From a virus: a DNA stretch of 47,396 nt. The translations under genes and the position numbers were made by a program. The stretch is taken from the IMG/VR virus record IMGVR_UViG_3300008113_003915, positions 1 to 47,396 of that record; one strand, written 5' to 3'. A model generated the notes under the pieces. It saw nothing but the letters and a program-made list of their open reading frames with translations. It made no database searches and was not told the DNA's origin. This document shows positions 35,100 to 42,060 of this stretch, piece by piece. Within the stretch, counting starts at the first letter, position 1. Each line of letters starts with the position of its first letter.

Positions 35100-35801
35100 A
35101 TGCCACTACCAAAGATTGACATACCTTTATATGAGCTCGTTCTTCCTTCAAACAATAAGAAGGTCAAGTATAGACCTTTTACTGTAAAAGAAGAAAAAAT
35201 ATTATTGACTGCCCAAGAGTCAAAAGACACACCACAGATGATTATTTCTATTATGCAGATCATAAACAACTGTCTTGTTGATTACAGCGTTGACGATCTA
35301 GCAGTATTCGATATAGAATACGTATTGATTAATATTAGATCTAAATCAGTTGATAATAACCTCGAGTTTGAGATTGAGGATCCTGATACAAAAGAAAGAA
35401 TTAAGTTGAGTATGAATCTTTCGAACGTAAAAGTCATAAAAGATGAAAGACATACGAATAAGATTAAGATAGGTGCTGATTATACTCTCATTCTAAAATA
35501 CCCATCTTTAGATATGTTGTCTGATATGTTGGACCCAGAAACAGTAACTCCTGAAAAGACGTTTGAAGTCCTTACTTCTTGCATAGATAAGTTAGTAACA
35601 GAAGAAGAGGTGTTTAACTTTAAAGACTTCACCAAAAAAGAAGTTGATGAATTTATCGAAAGTCTTCACGGGGATGTTGTTAAAAAGATGAAAGATTTTT
35701 TTGATACGATTCCAAAGATTCGTCATGAGATACCGTATGTTAACTCTGAAGGAAAAGAGAAGTCTTTCGTAGTTGAAGGGCTGCAGTCTTTTTTTATCTA
35801 A
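35100..35801 (+). CDS. 26: T4 baseplate-type assembly chaperone, gp26 family
   Basis: 233 residues (T4 gp26: 208), preceded by the strong site AAGGAG. VKYRPFTVKEEKILLTAQES, IIQIINNCL-like helices and DIEYVLINIRSKSV are typical of the T4 baseplate/gp26 family needed for hub assembly. It lies right before a short ORF and the tape measure, the place where most tailed phages encode the tail assembly chaperone pair. Its last codons are TCT TTT TTT ATC TAA: a T_TTT_TTT slippery heptamer, so a share of ribosomes may shift to -1 and make a fused product of about 290 residues. The stop also overlaps the next start (TAATG). Confidence 0.8.
   Translation: MPLPKIDIPLYELVLPSNNKKVKYRPFTVKEEKILLTAQESKDTPQMIISIMQIINNCLVDYSVDDLAVFDIEYVLINIRSKSVDNNLEFEIEDPDTKERIKLSMNLSNVKVIKDERHTNKIKIGADYTLILKYPSLDMLSDMLDPETVTPEKTFEVLTSCIDKLVTEEEVFNFKDFTKKEVDEFIESLHGDVVKKMKDFFDTIPKIRHEIPYVNSEGKEKSFVVEGLQSFFI
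35789..35795 (+). promoter_or_regulatory. Candidate -1 programmed ribosomal frameshift site
   Basis: T_TTT_TTT is in phase with the gp26-type frame (last T of TCT, then two Phe codons). A -1 slip continues TAT CTA ATG into the short ORF without a stop. TGTTGAG at 35,802-35,808 can pair with CTCAACA at 35,853-35,859, giving a 7-base-pair stem that begins six bases after the heptamer, a usual spacing for a stimulatory element. The gene position matches that of frameshifted tail chaperones (lambda G/GT type). Confidence 0.6.
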
Positions 35802-35971
35802 TGTTGAGTCATACTAATCTATATGTGTATTACCAAAAAATATTTGGGATGGCTCAACACCATAACTACTCGATAGCAGAAGTAGAAAATATGTTGCCGT
35901 ATGAAAGAGATCTTTATTTTGATTTGATAGTAGACTTTATTAAGAAACAGGAAGAGCAAAACAGGAAATAG
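35801..35971 (+). CDS. Short tail assembly chaperone-like ORF (T-like extension)
   Basis: 56 residues if started at its own ATG, which overlaps the previous stop (TAATG). The sequence MAQHHNYSIAEVENMLPYER, then DLYFDLIVDFIKKQEEQ, has the look of short C-terminal tail-chaperone extensions: a Tyr/Trp-rich helix, an MLPYER-type motif and a charged tail. It sits between the gp26-type gene and the tape measure. It can be made by coupled re-initiation or as the end of a -1 frameshift fusion from the slippery site at 35,789-35,795; both routes can work. Ends two bases before the tape measure ATG. Confidence 0.65.
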   Translation: MLSHTNLYVYYQKIFGMAQHHNYSIAEVENMLPYERDLYFDLIVDFIKKQEEQNRK

Positions 35972-35973
35972 TA

Positions 35974-37782
35974 ATGGCAGATATTAATGACCTAGCAAAC
36001 CTAATGGAATCGGTTGATGTTTCGATTAAAGAACAGACCGGTATATTAAAGTCTATTCTATTACTGCAGACAAAAGAGGCTGCGGTCGCAGAAAGAAGAT
36101 GGCAGTTGTCCAGTGCAGATCGTGATGTTGTTCCACCTACACCGCCTGCACCACCCGCACCTAGAAGCAGAGACGGTGATAGACAGAATTCTGGTGAAAA
36201 CAACACTCTGAGCGGTCTTCTTGGTGGATTGGCGGCTCTGTTTGGAGGCGGCCTTCTTAAGAGATTTGCTGTTTTAGCCGCAGGCGCAACGGCTCTTGCT
36301 GCCTCAATAGGAGTTACCATTGGTCTTATTCGAGGACAAATCATTGCTATAAAAACCTTTTTTAAAGCATTCGCAAATGTTTTTAAAGTATTCGCTCCTG
36401 GATTAACAAAAATATTTGACGATTTCAAATCTAACTTATCGGCGAGGCTCGCGTCAATTAGAACAGGATTATTTAAAGCGTTTGACGATTTTAAAGTTAA
36501 CTTATCAACAAAGTTTGCGTCAATCACCGCAGGATTTGTAAAACTCTTTGATAACTTTGCGGGCACATTAAAAGGCATATTTTCATCAGGCAGCGGTTCT
36601 TCTAGTTTACCAAAAGTTTTTGTGGCTATACAGGCTGCCTTAAAAACTTTTATTGAGCCGTTTAGTGAAGCTCTTAAAACTATCCAAGGCCTGTCAGGAA
36701 GTTCCGGTTCTCCTAGTAAAATATCTACGATATTTGGAAAAATATCTACAACATTTGGACAAATAACCGGGTGGTTAGGAGATCTTGGAAAACAGATTGG
36801 TAAAATTGGTTCGGTTGTAGGAAAGATCTTTGCCCCAATCGCGATTATCATGACAGTCTTTGACACTATAAAGGGTGCTATAGCCGGTTACGCTGAAGGA
36901 GGAATACTCGGCGCGTTTGAAGGAGCTATCACTGGTTTCTTTACGTCACTAATCGCAGCCCCTTTAGACTTACTTAAGAATGTAGTCTCTTGGGTCGCCG
37001 GTGTGTTTGGATTTGATAGAGTAGCAGAAGTCCTAGATTCATTTAGCTTCGCTGACCTATTTAAGCAGATCGTAGGATCGTTATTTAATGGAGTCTCTTC
37101 TGCCGTAAGCGTGGTTACCGACTTATTTACCTTTGGAGAAGAAGATATGACTCTTCTTGGCGCTCTAGGTAAACTAACAGATTTGGTGTATGCCCCGGTG
37201 AACATGGCAATTAATTTTGTAAGAGGCATATTTGGATTTGAAGAGACTGAAGAACCTTTTAAGTTACAAGACTGGATATCCGAAAAGTTCAACAGTATAA
37301 TAGATTCTATAAAAGGAATGTTTTCATTCATTCCTTCAGTGACAGAATTAGGAGACATGGTGTACAGCGCGCTTCCTACGTGGATGCAGGATTTAATTGG
37401 TGGAGACACACGAAGAGGATCTCTACCTCGTAGCGACTATACAAATCCTGCTGACGAGTTTGCTGGTTATGCGAAAGGAACTCGCGGTTTTGAAAACTTT
37501 GGCTCTGGAACGAGAGCAACTCTTCACGGGTTAGAAGCTGTGGTTCCTAGAAACACCGAAGCTGGTAAATTCTTAGAAAAAAACTTTGATGACTCTTGGA
37601 GAATGAAGCTTAATACGCTTGAGAATACAAACCAAAGATCTACACAACCGATTGTTATAAATGCCCCAAATAATAGTCAAACGAATCTGAGCTCGAGTGG
37701 CGGATCCATGTCGACTATCATAAATTCATTTGGAGGAAGCAGCAGTTTAGATGCTATGTCTAGACCGGGTGGCGTGTATTAA
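35974..37782 (+). CDS. 29: Tail tape measure protein, gp29-like
   Basis: 602 residues, close to the 590 of T4 gp29. The N-terminus is a helical segment (LMESVDVSIKEQTGILKSIL) followed by a proline-rich stretch. Glycine/alanine-rich hydrophobic helices lie at about 75-115 and 285-345, and a repeated helical unit IFDDFKSNLSARLASIRTGL / AFDDFKVNLSTKFASITAGF at about 148-190. The C-terminus has GSGTRATLHGLEAVVPR, a motif common at tape-measure ends. The protein sets tail length and occupies the tube lumen. It is last in its operon and is followed at once by a strong terminator. Confidence 0.8.
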   Translation: MADINDLANLMESVDVSIKEQTGILKSILLLQTKEAAVAERRWQLSSADRDVVPPTPPAPPAPRSRDGDRQNSGENNTLSGLLGGLAALFGGGLLKRFAVLAAGATALAASIGVTIGLIRGQIIAIKTFFKAFANVFKVFAPGLTKIFDDFKSNLSARLASIRTGLFKAFDDFKVNLSTKFASITAGFVKLFDNFAGTLKGIFSSGSGSSSLPKVFVAIQAALKTFIEPFSEALKTIQGLSGSSGSPSKISTIFGKISTTFGQITGWLGDLGKQIGKIGSVVGKIFAPIAIIMTVFDTIKGAIAGYAEGGILGAFEGAITGFFTSLIAAPLDLLKNVVSWVAGVFGFDRVAEVLDSFSFADLFKQIVGSLFNGVSSAVSVVTDLFTFGEEDMTLLGALGKLTDLVYAPVNMAINFVRGIFGFEETEEPFKLQDWISEKFNSIIDSIKGMFSFIPSVTELGDMVYSALPTWMQDLIGGDTRRGSLPRSDYTNPADEFAGYAKGTRGFENFGSGTRATLHGLEAVVPRNTEAGKFLEKNFDDSWRMKLNTLENTNQRSTQPIVINAPNNSQTNLSSSGGSMSTIINSFGGSSSLDAMSRPGGVY

Positions 37783-37809
37783 AAAAGGGGAGCTTTCGCT
37801 CCCCTTTTT
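37781..37809. terminator. Bidirectional rho-independent terminator
   Basis: AAAAAA, then GGGGAGC, loop TTTC, GCTCCCC, then TTTTT. The 7-base-pair GC-rich stem flanked by A and T runs works for both strands. It separates the rightward tape measure gene from the leftward hsp20 remnant. Confidence 0.92.
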
Positions 37810-37812
37810 CGT

Positions 37813-38201
37813 TCACTCTAAAAGAAGTTCTTTACTCTTTACAATTGAAATTTTCTTTGGTTTCTTTTCTTCAGGAACAACATTGAGCAATTCAATCGTT
37901 AGCATACCTTTTTCTAGAGATACACCCTTTACCTCGATCGTATCGGCGAGAGTAAACTTACGAGTAAAGCTTCTTGCTGCAATTCCCTTATGTGAACTTC
38001 GATGTCAAAGTCCTCTTCTTTAAATCCTGCGACTGCTAGTTCAATGATGTATGTGTCTTCACCGGTCTTAATTAGATTGTATGGTGGATAGTTTGATGCG
38101 TTGGATCTATTGATTGTATCTATCTTATTTAAGATTGAGTCGAATCCAATAAAGAACGGATCGCTAAGTAGATCGTTTGTACTAAACTTACGAGTATTCA
38201 T
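37813..38201 (-). pseudogene. Hsp20 small heat-shock gene broken by internal deletion
   Basis: From the ATG at 38,201 (after AAAGGAG) the first 69 codons encode a normal phage Hsp20 N-terminus (RKFSTNDLLSDPFFIGFDS, TYIIELAVAGFKEEDFDIEV). The frame then drifts and stops at 37,929. The true C-terminal half continues in another frame from 37,992: HKGIAARSFTRKFTLADTIE, VSLEKGMLTIELLNVVPEEK, ending at 37,813. Compared with Hsp20 relatives about 20 residues of the alpha-crystallin core are missing between the halves (the KDGxLTVSGEK region). An out-of-frame deletion of about 60 bases fits. A 90-residue truncated product could still be made. An assembly error is the alternative. Confidence 0.8.
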
Positions 38202-38255
38202 TTGTTTTCTCCTTTATTAAGCGAGGTTTATTCTAACCGTCATCTGACCGGTTTA

Positions 38256-38288
38256 CAAAAAGTGGAGACCCATTTGGCGCCTCCACTT
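38256..38288 (-). terminator. Terminator-like hairpin (minus strand)
   Basis: On the minus strand AGTGGAG at 38,287-38,281 and CTCCACT at 38,267-38,261 form a 7-base-pair stem, followed by a run of T. It lies downstream of the 73-residue gene and upstream of hsp20, next to the late promoter at 38,290-38,297. Confidence 0.7.
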
Positions 38289-38289
38289 C

Positions 38290-38297
38290 TATTTATA
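38290..38297 (-). promoter_or_regulatory. T4-type late promoter upstream of hsp20
   Basis: The minus strand reads TATAAATA about 90 bases before the hsp20 ATG. The transcript would begin inside or beside the terminator hairpin at 38,261-38,287, so early readthrough would be stopped while late transcripts start afresh. Confidence 0.6.
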
Positions 38298-38360
38298 TTA
38301 CTTTCCGCCTGCCTTCTTTTCAGACAGACTTCTTAAGTAAGAATGATCTGGATCTAACAT
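38298..38360 (-). CDS. Possible 20-residue peptide ORF
   Basis: ATG at 38,360 reads MLDPDHSYLRSLSEKKAGGK-stop, between the 73-residue gene and the late promoter. The peptide is hydrophilic and looks protein-like, and the gap is otherwise unexplained. The upstream bases (AAAGATTGATAG) give only a weak ribosome-binding site. Could be chance. Confidence 0.3.
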   Translation of the reverse strand: MLDPDHSYLRSLSEKKAGGK

Positions 38361-38363
38361 CTA

Positions 38364-38585
38364 TCAATCTTTCTTACTTACAAAAGAGTACATTTCTTTT
38401 GCTTTTTCCATGAGTTCATCCATGGAGTACATCTTGTAAGTATCTTTCATCTCTTCGACAGTTTTCTTGCCTTGATCCATCATCTTTTCGGCAAACTGAA
38501 CGTTCATATGGTACTGTTGGTCCATATACTCTTTTGCGAGCTGCAGCATCTCGGCGCGGATCTCGAATGGGTTCTTAGTAGTCAT
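38364..38585 (-). CDS. Small conserved helical protein, unknown
   Basis: 73 residues, almost entirely helical and charged (NPFEIRAEMLQLAKEYMDQQ, then a KTVEEMKDTYKMYSMDELME segment), preceded by CAGGAGAAAAACA. Small NPFEIRA-type proteins recur near the replication genes of marine T4-like phages. The helical character resembles phasin-like proteins, but no function is established. Confidence 0.65.
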   Translation of the reverse strand: MTTKNPFEIRAEMLQLAKEYMDQQYHMNVQFAEKMMDQGKKTVEEMKDTYKMYSMDELMEKAKEMYSFVSKKD

Positions 38586-38610
38586 TGTTTTTCTCCTGTG
38601 TCGTGTGTGT

Positions 38611-39093
38611 TTAAGTTTCCGAAGTTTCTTTTACCGCTTCGGTCGGTATCTCTGTAATATCGTAAGGTATAATCTTTTCCAACATAGCTTGTGCAATGTT
38701 TTCACCGTCTTCAACGACCGCAACTGCGTCTGATATATTGTAGATCATAACATAGCACTCTTCGGTATAACCGTGTTTAATTAAACTAATACCATTTACC
38801 AAAACCAATCCTTTTTTAAAGGAAGCTTCGTCGTGCGTATAAATTTTTAAAACACTCTCGGCCGGAACGTCGAATGATAAACCAGTCGGTATCAGAACTC
38901 TCTGTTGCGGATACACCTGTACGACTGTTTTTCCGTTCATCACTTTTGTTAAAGCGAACGTTTCTTTGTTTAGCGAATTTAATATACAAACCTTAGTATT
39001 TGGTTCGAAACATGCTTTCATATTAAAGATAGGGTCAGCACGGTTAGAAAACTTTGGTCTCTCAGCTCTTTTATTCAAACGAAAAATTTTCAT
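38611..39093 (-). CDS. dUTPase-fold protein, diverged
   Basis: 160 residues. The order of segments follows trimeric dUTPase: motif 1 region RADPIFNMKACF (18-29), a VLIPTGLSFDVP strand pair (66-77), motif 2 region HDEASFKKGL (87-96), motif 3 region VNGISLIKHGYTEECYV (99-115) and motif 4 DGENIAQAML (129-138). The Asp of motif 3 that activates water in dUTPase (I-D-x-D-Y) appears as Lys-His-Gly-Tyr here, so activity is doubtful. It could be a dUTPase-like binding or regulatory protein. It follows regA by 16 bases. Confidence 0.65.
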   Translation of the reverse strand: MKIFRLNKRAERPKFSNRADPIFNMKACFEPNTKVCILNSLNKETFALTKVMNGKTVVQVYPQQRVLIPTGLSFDVPAESVLKIYTHDEASFKKGLVLVNGISLIKHGYTEECYVMIYNISDAVAVVEDGENIAQAMLEKIIPYDITEIPTEAVKETSET

Positions 39094-39109
39094 TATGTAT
39101 CACTCCAAA

Positions 39110-39514
39110 TTATTTTTTCTTTCCTATATTGTACTTAGGTTCTAAAGTCCAAGAGTCTTTTTCTTTATGAGATAATATTTTGATTTGACTTAAAGGAGCG
39201 ACCGGGTCTTCTGTTTTAGAAGAGTCAACAATCTCGAGTAGACTCCACTCCTCAAGCAAATTTATAATAGTATTTCTTCTTGCCTTATCTTCTTCAGCAA
39301 ACGAATTTTCTTTACCGTCTAGAATGAACAACTCTTTAAAATGAATTATTGCGTAATGCCCTTGTTTATGTAAAATGTGGCAAGACTGATAAAGCTTTTT
39401 TTCTTTCTTAGATGCAATACCGATGCGAGTTAATGTTTCCTTAATCTTAAGAAAGTTATCAGGATTAGGTAATGTTATTTCAACTCCAACTCCTCGGAAT
39501 AAGTCTTTCTCCAT
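39110..39514 (-). CDS. regA: Translational repressor RegA
   Basis: 134 residues (T4: 122). Nearly collinear with T4 RegA: EITLPNPDNFLKIKETLTRI (T4 EITLKKPEDFLKVKETLTRM), LYQSCHILHKQGHYAIIHFK and LLEEWSLLEIV, ending WTLEPKYNIGKKK. RegA binds AU-rich start regions of early mRNAs (gp44, gp45 and its own in T4) and blocks translation. It has a 10-residue N-terminal extension (MEKDLFRGVG). Order 45-44-62-regA is as in T4. The leader upstream of its ATG is AU-rich (AATAACAATAATAATAAAGG), a possible self-binding site. Confidence 0.95.
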   Translation of the reverse strand: MEKDLFRGVGVEITLPNPDNFLKIKETLTRIGIASKKEKKLYQSCHILHKQGHYAIIHFKELFILDGKENSFAEEDKARRNTIINLLEEWSLLEIVDSSKTEDPVAPLSQIKILSHKEKDSWTLEPKYNIGKKK

Positions 39515-39574
39515 AATGAGTTCACCTTTATTATTATTGTTATTACGATGATACTCATGTTAAGACCATCCGAG

Positions 39575-39582
39575 TATTTATA
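39575..39582 (-). promoter_or_regulatory. Possible T4-type late promoter upstream of regA
   Basis: The minus strand reads TATAAATA in the only gap (69 bases) between gp62 and regA, 60 bases before the regA ATG. If used, it would give late transcription of regA, the dUTPase-fold gene and the 73-residue gene. Chance match cannot be excluded. Confidence 0.4.
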
Positions 39583-39583
39583 A

Positions 39584-39979
39584 TTACCCACCTTTCTGTA
39601 ATTTTTCGTGTACTCGCTTTAGGTCATCCTTTGATAGAGTCTTAAGGTACATTTTTGCGACCGTTCGGTTCACAGAGTACACTTCTTGAATAGCATCAAG
39701 GTCTGTGTTCTTTTCAGCTTTGTGCCACTTTGAGAAGCGATTTCGAGACCTTAGTACTCCGAGATAGTATCTATACTGCGCATCGTTAAATAGATGCGCT
39801 CGCATATTCATTTCGTTTGCATGCAGGATCGTATCCTCAAAGTATGAGAAGCCACGATTTACAATGTACGCGTTGTATTGCTTTTCAATCTGTTCTGGAT
39901 ATTCAGACTCACGAATGAGATCCTTTTTACTATGAGATACCGACTTAATAAAATCAAATGGAGTTAAATCTTGAGCCAT
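39584..39979 (-). CDS. 62: Clamp loader small subunit gp62
   Basis: 131 residues; T4 gp62 has 187, but the marine T4-like form is short. TPFDFIKSVSHSKKDLI and YVNRGFSYFEDTI-like residues (IVNRGFSYFEDTILHANEMN) with YYLGVLRSRNRFSKWHKAEK are characteristic. gp62 joins four gp44 subunits to load the gp45 clamp. It follows the zinc-ribbon gene with a 26-base overlap and gp44 in T4 order. Confidence 0.85.
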   Translation of the reverse strand: MAQDLTPFDFIKSVSHSKKDLIRESEYPEQIEKQYNAYIVNRGFSYFEDTILHANEMNMRAHLFNDAQYRYYLGVLRSRNRFSKWHKAEKNTDLDAIQEVYSVNRTVAKMYLKTLSKDDLKRVHEKLQKGG

Positions 39980-40151
39980 ATATTTCTTCCTTTATCTCTG
40001 CAAGTTCATCAAAGGTCTTTGAGCAATCACCGCACATCTTAGCGGTATGAACTCCGTCTGCTGAAGAATACTGAAGAGTGAATGTATTATCTGATGTAAG
40101 TTTTACCTTACAAAAGAAGCATTCATGCTTTTTCTTCTTCAGGAACATCAT
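39954..40151 (-). CDS. Small zinc-ribbon protein between gp44 and gp62
   Basis: 65 residues with two CxxC pairs: Cys11/Cys14 (ECFFCKVKL) and Cys40/Cys43 (AKMCGDCSKTF), separated by a beta hairpin. This is a zinc-ribbon layout. The start ATGATG overlaps the gp44 stop (TGA) and its 3' end overlaps gp62, so translation is coupled between the two clamp-loader subunits. T4 has no gene here. A nucleic-acid or clamp-loader binding role is conceivable but unproven. Confidence 0.7.
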   Translation of the reverse strand: MMFLKKKKHECFFCKVKLTSDNTFTLQYSSADGVHTAKMCGDCSKTFDELAEIKEEIYGSRFNSI

Positions 40152-41104
40152 TTATATGCAGTTTCAAACATTACTTCTGTAAGGAACGCGATCATATTGA
40201 TCTCGGCATCAGCAACAAAGTTTGCTTTATACATATAGTCAGCAAGAGTTACAATAAAGCCAGGAAGACTCTTGAGTTCTACTTTTTCTGTTGCAGCATC
40301 ATAGATACGGCGAAACATTTCGTTTGTATCCTGATCACTATTATCAGCACACCACTTACGCATTACAGTGAAGTTCTTTTCTTTCAACATAACGAACAGT
40401 TGGTCAATCGACTCCTGCTTAATGTTAACAAAGATACCTTCGTCAATGCGACCGGAGCTTGCATATGTTTGAAGCTCAGTAAGAACGCGACGAAAGTCAG
40501 GAAAGTGTTTCTCAATGATCTTTGCGACGACTTGTTTATCGTGGTCAACACCTTCTGCTTCAAGGATAGAAAGAACTCGCTTAAAGAACTGAGCGGCCAT
40601 CTTTGGACGATCGCTCTTTTCGATCGTAAAATCCACTTCAGACAGACGAGAACGGAGCGGATCGATAACTCGGTTCTTAAAGTTACATGTAAAGATGAAA
40701 CCGCAGTTCTTTGAGTACTCTTCGATAAAGTTACGAAGGGCGGGCTGAACATTGGCTGCATTAAGATAATCAGCTTCGTCTAGAATAACATACTTACGGC
40801 CGCCACTAAAAGAAACCGAAGAAGCAAAGGTTGAGATCTCATAACGAAGAGTATCTAGGTTAACGTTCAACGAACCGTTCTTAACGATGTAATCGCAACC
40901 GAGCTCATTGAGCATAGCCTTTGCGATAGTTGTCTTACCCATACCTGGGCCGCCAGTAAGAAGAAGATTTGGGATAGAACGATCCTCTACAAACTTCTTA
41001 AACGTATCCTTAGTCTTTTGTGGTAGGATCGTATCCTCGATCAAACGAGGGCGATATTTTTCTACCCAAAGCACTTCGTCAATCTTTGCGTCAAGCGCCA
41101 TCAT
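40148..41104 (-). CDS. 44: Clamp loader ATPase gp44
   Basis: 318 residues (T4: 319). AAA+ ATPase of the RFC family: WVEKYRPR (13-20), Walker A TGGPGMGKTT (50-59), Walker B YVILDEADYL (105-114), sensor 1 FTCNFKNRV (138-146) and the arginine-finger SRC-type motif PLRSRLSEV (149-157). Four copies with one gp62 open and close the gp45 ring. Two adjacent ATGs follow AGGAGATAT; either could be used. In T4 it is repressed by RegA, which is encoded two genes downstream. Confidence 0.95.
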   Translation of the reverse strand: MMALDAKIDEVLWVEKYRPRLIEDTILPQKTKDTFKKFVEDRSIPNLLLTGGPGMGKTTIAKAMLNELGCDYIVKNGSLNVNLDTLRYEISTFASSVSFSGGRKYVILDEADYLNAANVQPALRNFIEEYSKNCGFIFTCNFKNRVIDPLRSRLSEVDFTIEKSDRPKMAAQFFKRVLSILEAEGVDHDKQVVAKIIEKHFPDFRRVLTELQTYASSGRIDEGIFVNIKQESIDQLFVMLKEKNFTVMRKWCADNSDQDTNEMFRRIYDAATEKVELKSLPGFIVTLADYMYKANFVADAEINMIAFLTEVMFETAYK

Positions 41105-41136
41105 ATATCTCCTGTGTGTTGTGCAAAGAATGCCGA

Positions 41137-41328
41137 TTACTCGACATTCCTGTTCTTATCTTCTTCTGATTTTTTCGTGTTAGCCTCAACGAAAGCTACT
41201 AGTTTATCTCTAACATTACCAACCGCTGAGAGCTCACTACCCTCGATAGCACCGCGCTTTACGCAGATATCTATGATAGCTACTGCGTTTGCAACGTCCT
41301 GGACTGATAATACACGATTTTCTGTCAT
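41137..41328 (-). CDS. Small conserved protein between gp45 and gp44
   Basis: 63 residues (LSVQDVANAVAIIDICVKRG, then AIEGSELSAVGNVRDKLVAF, charged tail). A ribosome-binding site (AAAAGGATAATCT) precedes its ATG and it ends 32 bases before gp44. Similar small proteins are found at this site in marine T4-like phages. Function unknown; co-expression with clamp genes suggests a replication accessory. Confidence 0.65.
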   Translation of the reverse strand: MTENRVLSVQDVANAVAIIDICVKRGAIEGSELSAVGNVRDKLVAFVEANTKKSEEDKNRNVE

Positions 41329-41331
41329 AGA

Positions 41332-41994
41332 TTATCCTTTTGTATAAGTCGACCTAGCATCAACACCGACGTAATAAGATACATCAGCACCTTTAAACAT
41401 CGATACGCCCTTAGCACATAGAGTTACTTCATAATCCTGTGGAAGCAACTTAAGGTTATCTGTTTTAAGAATAAGCGTAAAAGTATCGTTAGTATCACCG
41501 ATCTCTACGCCAAATGCGTCTGACGATTTGTTGTTGCTATCAATCGCCCGCAGATAGCACTTGCCATCCTCGCCGATAAAAGCAATCTCTCCGAACTGAA
41601 AGACACCTGCCGCTTTCAGCACTGACTGAAGATCCGACCATTTTACACTCACGGAAACATCGGCAGTTGGAATACCAACCTCTCTTTCGGGCGCAGCAAT
41701 AATCATAGAGATGTCTGCAAAGACATACTTCGTTTTAGACTTACCTTCGGAGATGATAAAGTACTTATCGTGGAATTCAATGTCTGGGTTTTGATACAAA
41801 CTCAACATAGACAGGAAGCGAGAAAGATCGTAGATAACAGCTTCGGATGGAAACTGGTCTTCAATGTTCGCGATTGCAATCAAATTCTTTTCTGGCGTAA
41901 TCGTACGCAAAACCTTTCCTGGTTTCATGACGATTGATTTATTGATAGTTGAAAAACTCTTAAGGATAGTAAGAGTGCGGTCAGAAAGTTTCAT
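41332..41994 (-). CDS. 45: Sliding clamp gp45
   Basis: 220 residues from the ATG at 41,994 (MKLSDRTLTILKSFSTINKS; T4 MKLSKDTTALLKNFATINSG). This start is preferred over the in-frame ATG at 42,015 because AAGGAG lies just before it (AAGGAGCACTATG). The trimeric clamp tethers the DNA polymerase and also activates late transcription by contacting gp33/gp55, which fits the TATAAATA late promoters here. It leads the block 45-44-62-regA, and a sigma70-like promoter lies upstream. Confidence 0.92.
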   Translation of the reverse strand: MKLSDRTLTILKSFSTINKSIVMKPGKVLRTITPEKNLIAIANIEDQFPSEAVIYDLSRFLSMLSLYQNPDIEFHDKYFIISEGKSKTKYVFADISMIIAAPEREVGIPTADVSVSVKWSDLQSVLKAAGVFQFGEIAFIGEDGKCYLRAIDSNNKSSDAFGVEIGDTNDTFTLILKTDNLKLLPQDYEVTLCAKGVSMFKGADVSYYVGVDARSTYTKG

Positions 41995-42029
41995 AGTATA
42001 GTGCTCCTTGTTCATTTCTATATAGTTTA

Positions 42030-42057
42030 TCTATATCACAATTTTGAAAAATGTCAA
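42030..42057 (-). promoter_or_regulatory. Sigma70-like promoter and palindrome upstream of gp45
   Basis: On the minus strand TTGACA (42,057-42,052), a 16-base spacer and TATAGA (42,035-42,030) form a near-consensus host-type promoter, about 36 bases before the preferred gp45 ATG. ATATAG-ATAAA-CTATAT (42,036-42,020) is a perfect palindrome over the -10/start region and may act as an operator. Confidence 0.6.
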
Positions 42058-42060
42058 CCA

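Noticed and set aside
35940-37409. Minus-strand frames of 308 and 173 codons opposite the tape measure
   Set aside because: They are antisense to a well-supported gene, begin without ribosome-binding sites and have biased, unrecognised composition.
37929-38201. A standalone 90-residue Hsp20-like protein as an intact gene
   Set aside because: The last 21 residues do not fit the family while the correct C-terminal half lies just downstream in another frame, so it is better read as a broken gene.
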